A stretch of 33,828 nucleotides of DNA, taken from CBFFRJ01 sp051486985. GTDB lineage: Bacteria > Pseudomonadota > Gammaproteobacteria > Enterobacterales > Enterobacteriaceae. The notes beneath the pieces were generated by a model. That model was not told the DNA's origin, did not search any database, and worked only from the letters and a program-made list of their open reading frames with translations. Numbering within the stretch: position 1 is the first letter of the stretch; the number at the start of each line of letters is the position of its first letter. Made by a program: the position numbers and the translations under genes. Below are positions 29,699-33,828 of the stretch, piece after piece. The stretch lies in the NCBI RefSeq assembly GCF_051486985.1, contig NZ_JAHVDV010000041.1, positions 1 to 33,828 on the forward strand. The letters are read 5' to 3'.

Positions 29699-30397
29699 AT
29701 GGCAGTGAACAGTTTTATCGAAGGGGCTTTGCGGCCCCTTTTGTCATTCTGGCGTCGGTCGTTGCCGCTGGCTGGCATACTGTTACTGACTGCCTGTAGT
29801 CACAACGACGCGCTACCGCCTTTTACCGCCAGTGGTTACGCCGGGGACCAGGGGGCGATGCGCTTATGGCGTAAAGATTCTGGCAACGAGACACATATTC
29901 TCGCGGCTTTCAGCCCCTGGCATCGTGGCAACACCTCCCTGAGTGAGTATCGCTGGCAGGATGATGCACTCAGCCTGATTGAGCTCAACATCTACGGTAA
30001 ACAGCCCGAACACATCCGTATACGCTTCGACGACCACGGCGAACTCAGCTTCATGCAGCGTGAAATCAACGGGCAGAAGCAGCAAATTTCCAGCGATCAG
30101 GTCGCGCTCTATCGCTATCGTGCCGATCAGATTCGCCAGACCAGCGATGCATTGCGACAGGGAAGGGTAGAACTGCATCAGGGCCGCTGGCATACCAACG
30201 GTGCGGTGACCACCTGTGAGGGCCAGACGATAAAGCCTGATCTGGATGCATTAGCGCTTAGCCACATTCAGCGTCGACAGGATCACTCGTCGGTAGAGGT
30301 GAGCATCGCCTGGCTTGAAGGACCTGAAGGGGCGCAGTTGTTGCTGGTGGCAAATGAAGATTTCTGCACCTGGCAGCCAACGGAGAAGCGCTTCTGA
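29699..30397 (+). CDS. yjaH: DUF1481 lipoprotein YjaH
   Basis: The 232-residue protein begins with a basic, hydrophobic leader ending in the lipobox LLTAC (Cys33), so it should be a lipid-anchored envelope protein. The rest matches what I remember of E. coli YjaH, for example GALRPLLSFWRRSLPL, SEYRWQDDALSLIELNIYGK and RFDDHGELSFMQRE. Function is unknown. It starts six bases after hupA, and the hupA terminator forms within its first codons, so most hupA transcripts should not reach yjaH. Confidence 0.88.
   Translation: MAVNSFIEGALRPLLSFWRRSLPLAGILLLTACSHNDALPPFTASGYAGDQGAMRLWRKDSGNETHILAAFSPWHRGNTSLSEYRWQDDALSLIELNIYGKQPEHIRIRFDDHGELSFMQREINGQKQQISSDQVALYRYRADQIRQTSDALRQGRVELHQGRWHTNGAVTTCEGQTIKPDLDALALSHIQRRQDHSSVEVSIAWLEGPEGAQLLLVANEDFCTWQPTEKRF
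29721..29743 (+). terminator. hupA terminator inside the yjaH coding sequence
   Basis: AAGGGGC (29721-29727) pairs with GCCCCTT (29734-29740) around a 6-base loop and leads into TTTTG. It is 28 bases after the hupA stop and within codons 8-15 of yjaH. Confidence 0.85.
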
Positions 30398-30426
30398 GGT
30401 CATTGCGACCAGCAGCTTTCATGCCG

Positions 30427-30448
30427 ACCCTCTCCCTGAGGAGAGGGT
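30427..30448 (+). repeat. Short GC-rich palindrome between yjaH and purD
   Basis: ACCCTCTCC and GGAGAGGGT pair perfectly around CTGA between two convergent genes. The CCCTCTCCCTGAGG-type sequence resembles small palindromic repeats I recall from enterobacterial and pseudomonad spacers. There is no T-run on either strand, so it is a weak candidate for a bidirectional terminator. Confidence 0.5.
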
Positions 30449-30460
30449 GGATTAGAGAAA

Positions 30461-31753
30461 TTACTTCCCTTGCTCGCGTGCAATAGCACGATAACCAATA
30501 TCCTTGCGGCTGAAGCTGCCATTCCAGTGAATATCGGCCATCAGTGCATTAGCGCGCTGTTGAGCTTCGGCAACGGTCTCGCCAAGCGCCGTAACGCAAA
30601 GTACACGGCCTCCGCTTGTCAGCACCTGATCCTCAGCCGACAGTGTCGTACCGGCATGGAACACTTTACCTGCAGGCGTCGATTCCAGCGGCAGGCCGTG
30701 GATAACGTCACCCGTGTTGTATTCACCCGGATAGCCGCCTGCCGCCATCACTACACCCAGGGCAGCGCGTGAGTCCCACTCAGACGTCTTCTCATCCAGA
30801 TTGCCTTTGCAGGCGGCAAGACAGAGGTCTACCAGATCTGACTGCATACGCATCATGATCGGCTGCGTTTCAGGATCGCCAAAACGGCAGTTGAATTCGA
30901 TAACCTTAGGGTTACCTGCTTTATCGATCATCAGCCCGGCATACAGGAAACCGGTGTAGGTATTTCCCTCTGCCGCCATGCCTTTTACGGTTGGCCAGAT
31001 CACGCGTTCCATGGTGCGCTGGTGAACGACATCCGTCACGACCGGAGCCGGGGAGTAAGCCCCCATACCGCCGGTGTTCGGGCCAGTATCACCGTCGCCC
31101 ACACGCTTGTGGTCCTGGCTGGTGGCCATCGGCAGCACATGCTCACCGTCGACCATCACAATAAAGCTGGCTTCTTCGCCATCCAGAAACTCTTCGATAA
31201 CGATACGGTGACCCGCGTCACCAAAGGCGTTGCCAGCCAGCATGTCGTTCACGGCGGCTTCCGCTTCTTCAAGGGTCATTGCTACGATAACGCCTTTACC
31301 GGCCGCCAGACCGTCCGCCTTAATCACAATCGGTGCACCTTTCTCACGCAGGTACGCCAGCGCAGGCTCTACTTCAGTGAAGTTCTGATATTCCGCTGTC
31401 GGAATCTTGTGGCGTGCCAGGAAGTCCTTGGTGAAGGCTTTGGAGCCTTCCAACTGGGCGGCACCCTGCGTGGGGCCAAAAATTTGCAAGCCCGCTGCAC
31501 GGAAAGCATCCACCACACCAATAACCAGCGGTGCTTCCGGGCCCACAATCGTCAGGTCAATTTTTTCACTTTGAGCAAAATTCAACAGGGCCGGAATATC
31601 CGTCGCACCAATAGCAACGTTCTGCAACGTCGGCTCCAGAGCAGTGCCGGCATTACCCGGTGCCACGAATACGGTATTAACGAGCGGCGATTGTGCCGCT
31701 TTCCATGCAAGGGCGTGTTCGCGCCCACCGTTACCAATCACTAATACTTTCAT
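30461..31753 (-). CDS. purD: Phosphoribosylamine-glycine ligase PurD
   Basis: PurD joins phosphoribosylamine and glycine with ATP to make GAR, step two of purine synthesis. The 430-residue protein (E. coli 429) has an ATP-grasp fold. It shows the start MKVLVIGNGGREHALAWK, the ATP-binding VIKADGLAAGKGV, the loop MATSQDHKRVGDGDTGPNTG and VIEFNCRFGDPETQ. GGAG lies eight bases before the ATG. It follows purH by 15 bases, so the operon order is purH-purD under PurR control. Confidence 0.99.
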   Translation of the reverse strand: MKVLVIGNGGREHALAWKAAQSPLVNTVFVAPGNAGTALEPTLQNVAIGATDIPALLNFAQSEKIDLTIVGPEAPLVIGVVDAFRAAGLQIFGPTQGAAQLEGSKAFTKDFLARHKIPTAEYQNFTEVEPALAYLREKGAPIVIKADGLAAGKGVIVAMTLEEAEAAVNDMLAGNAFGDAGHRIVIEEFLDGEEASFIVMVDGEHVLPMATSQDHKRVGDGDTGPNTGGMGAYSPAPVVTDVVHQRTMERVIWPTVKGMAAEGNTYTGFLYAGLMIDKAGNPKVIEFNCRFGDPETQPIMMRMQSDLVDLCLAACKGNLDEKTSEWDSRAALGVVMAAGGYPGEYNTGDVIHGLPLESTPAGKVFHAGTTLSAEDQVLTSGGRVLCVTALGETVAEAQQRANALMADIHWNGSFSRKDIGYRAIAREQGK

Positions 31754-31768
31754 TGTCTGCTCCGTGGA

Positions 31769-33358
<1,590 letters not shown>

Positions 33359-33390
33359 GGTAAATCCCCTGGATTTGACGATAACAGAGA

Positions 33391-33448
33391 GCGTTAGCTG
33401 AATTTTCATTTAAAAACTCAGCTAACGCCCCTTACGGGGCTGCTTTTT
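33391..33448. other. Paired hairpins in the purH leader
   Basis: GCGTTAGCTGA (33391-33401) and TCAGCTAACGC (33418-33428) form a perfect 11-bp inverted repeat. GCCCC-TTAC-GGGGC (33427-33440) follows, then TGCTTTTTT on the plus strand. On the plus strand this second hairpin has the form of an intrinsic terminator; on the minus strand both are simply folded segments of the purH leader RNA. Confidence 0.6.
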
Positions 33449-33457
33449 TGCGCGGGC

Positions 33458-33479
33458 ATTGTAACGAAAACGTTTGCGC
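33458..33479 (-). promoter_or_regulatory. purHD promoter with PurR operator
   Basis: On the minus strand GCGCAAACGTTTTCGT (33479-33464) matches the PurR consensus ACGCAAACGTTTTCGT except for the first base. Immediately downstream is the -10 element TACAAT (33463-33458). The operator occupies the spacer, so bound PurR-hypoxanthine or PurR-guanine would block RNA polymerase. No good -35 is visible. Confidence 0.92.
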
Positions 33480-33576
33480 AACGCTCGCGAATTTTTATCT
33501 TTCGACCAGGAACGCATAATTTTGCCCTTCCTTTATAGGTTGGCGAGGCTAATTTCAGCAAGGTGCCGGAAAGGTT

Positions 33577-33585
33577 TGTGGATAA
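33577..33585 (-). promoter_or_regulatory. DnaA box upstream of the rRNA promoter
   Basis: The minus strand reads TTATCCACA, a perfect strong DnaA box. It lies about 120 bases upstream of the P1 transcription start. Whether DnaA binds here is not known from sequence alone. Confidence 0.5.
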
Positions 33586-33640
33586 CTCTGTGCGTAAAAG
33601 GGTATAAGGCGGGGTTTTGCTGGGGAATGCAGCAGTCAGT

Positions 33641-33698
33641 CATTTTTCTGCAATTTTTCTATTGCGGCTTCAGGAGAACTCCCTATAATGCGCCTCCA
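33641..33698 (+). promoter_or_regulatory. rRNA operon promoter P1 with UP element
   Basis: The -35 TTGCGG (33662-33667) and -10 TATAAT (33684-33689) have the 16-base spacer and GC-rich discriminator (GCGCCTCC) typical of growth-rate and ppGpp-controlled rrn P1. An A/T-rich UP element (CATTTTTCTGCAATTTTTCT, 33641-33660) lies just upstream. The start is near 33698. Position after purH identifies it as the rrnE-type operon; the rRNA genes begin beyond the window. The 33487-33640 stretch should hold Fis sites but I could not assign them. Confidence 0.93.
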
Positions 33699-33772
33699 TC
33701 GACACGGCAGATGTGAATCACTTCACACTAAACAGCCGGTTCGGTTGAAGAGAAAAATCCTGAAAATCAGGG

Positions 33773-33807
33773 TTGACTCTGAAAGAGGAAAGCGTAATAT
33801 ACGCCAC
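33773..33807 (+). promoter_or_regulatory. rRNA operon promoter P2
   Basis: The -35 TTGACT (33773-33778) and -10 TAATAT (33795-33800) are separated by 16 bases, about 110 bases downstream of P1, as in all E. coli rrn operons. The leader after 33807 runs off the window. Confidence 0.92.
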
Positions 33808-33828
33808 CTCGCAACGGTGAGCGAAAGC

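Overview
The window is a stretch of enterobacterial chromosome (family Enterobacteriaceae, most like Enterobacter or a close relative; the genus is inferred). Gene order, protein lengths and leader sequences match the Escherichia coli tufB-rpoBC to rrnE interval nearly gene for gene. Two full-size ERIC repeats and an accessory islet distinguish it from E. coli K-12. The window begins inside an elongation factor Tu gene and ends in the promoter region of an rRNA operon.

1-12670 holds the transcription and translation machinery on the + strand: tuf (3' end), secE-nusG, rplK-rplA, rplJ-rplL-rpoB-rpoC. The classic control elements are visible: the L11 promoter fused to a hairpin, the L1 leader target, the L10 promoter and L10(L12)4 leader target, the rplL-rpoB attenuator with an RNase III-type hairpin, and the rpoC terminator. 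An ERIC element sits between the L10 promoter and the L10 binding site.

12670-19690 is accessory. A UlaA/SgaT-type PTS membrane component and a KdgF-like cupin are on the + strand, followed by an exported alpha/beta hydrolase. On the - strand are a membrane-anchored AraC-type regulator, a Lac-family PTS IIB-IIA pair with a good CRP site upstream, and a dCACHE-GGDEF diguanylate cyclase. The PTS pieces come from different families and point to an uncharacterised sugar or uronate system.

19694-25390 is the thiCEFSGH thiamin operon on the - strand, headed by a TPP riboswitch. The aptamer is interrupted in its P3 arm by a complete ERIC element of about 127 bp, itself an imperfect palindrome. The conserved aptamer core is intact on both sides, so the riboswitch probably has a giant P3 stem. 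This is the most notable observation in the window.

25447-30397 carries rsd (-) and then nudC, hemE, nfi, yjaG, hupA and yjaH (+). 30461-33358 is purHD (-) with a PurR box in its promoter. The zraP/zraSR genes found between yjaH and purD in E. coli are absent. 33480-33828 is the rrnE-type promoter region with P1 and P2.
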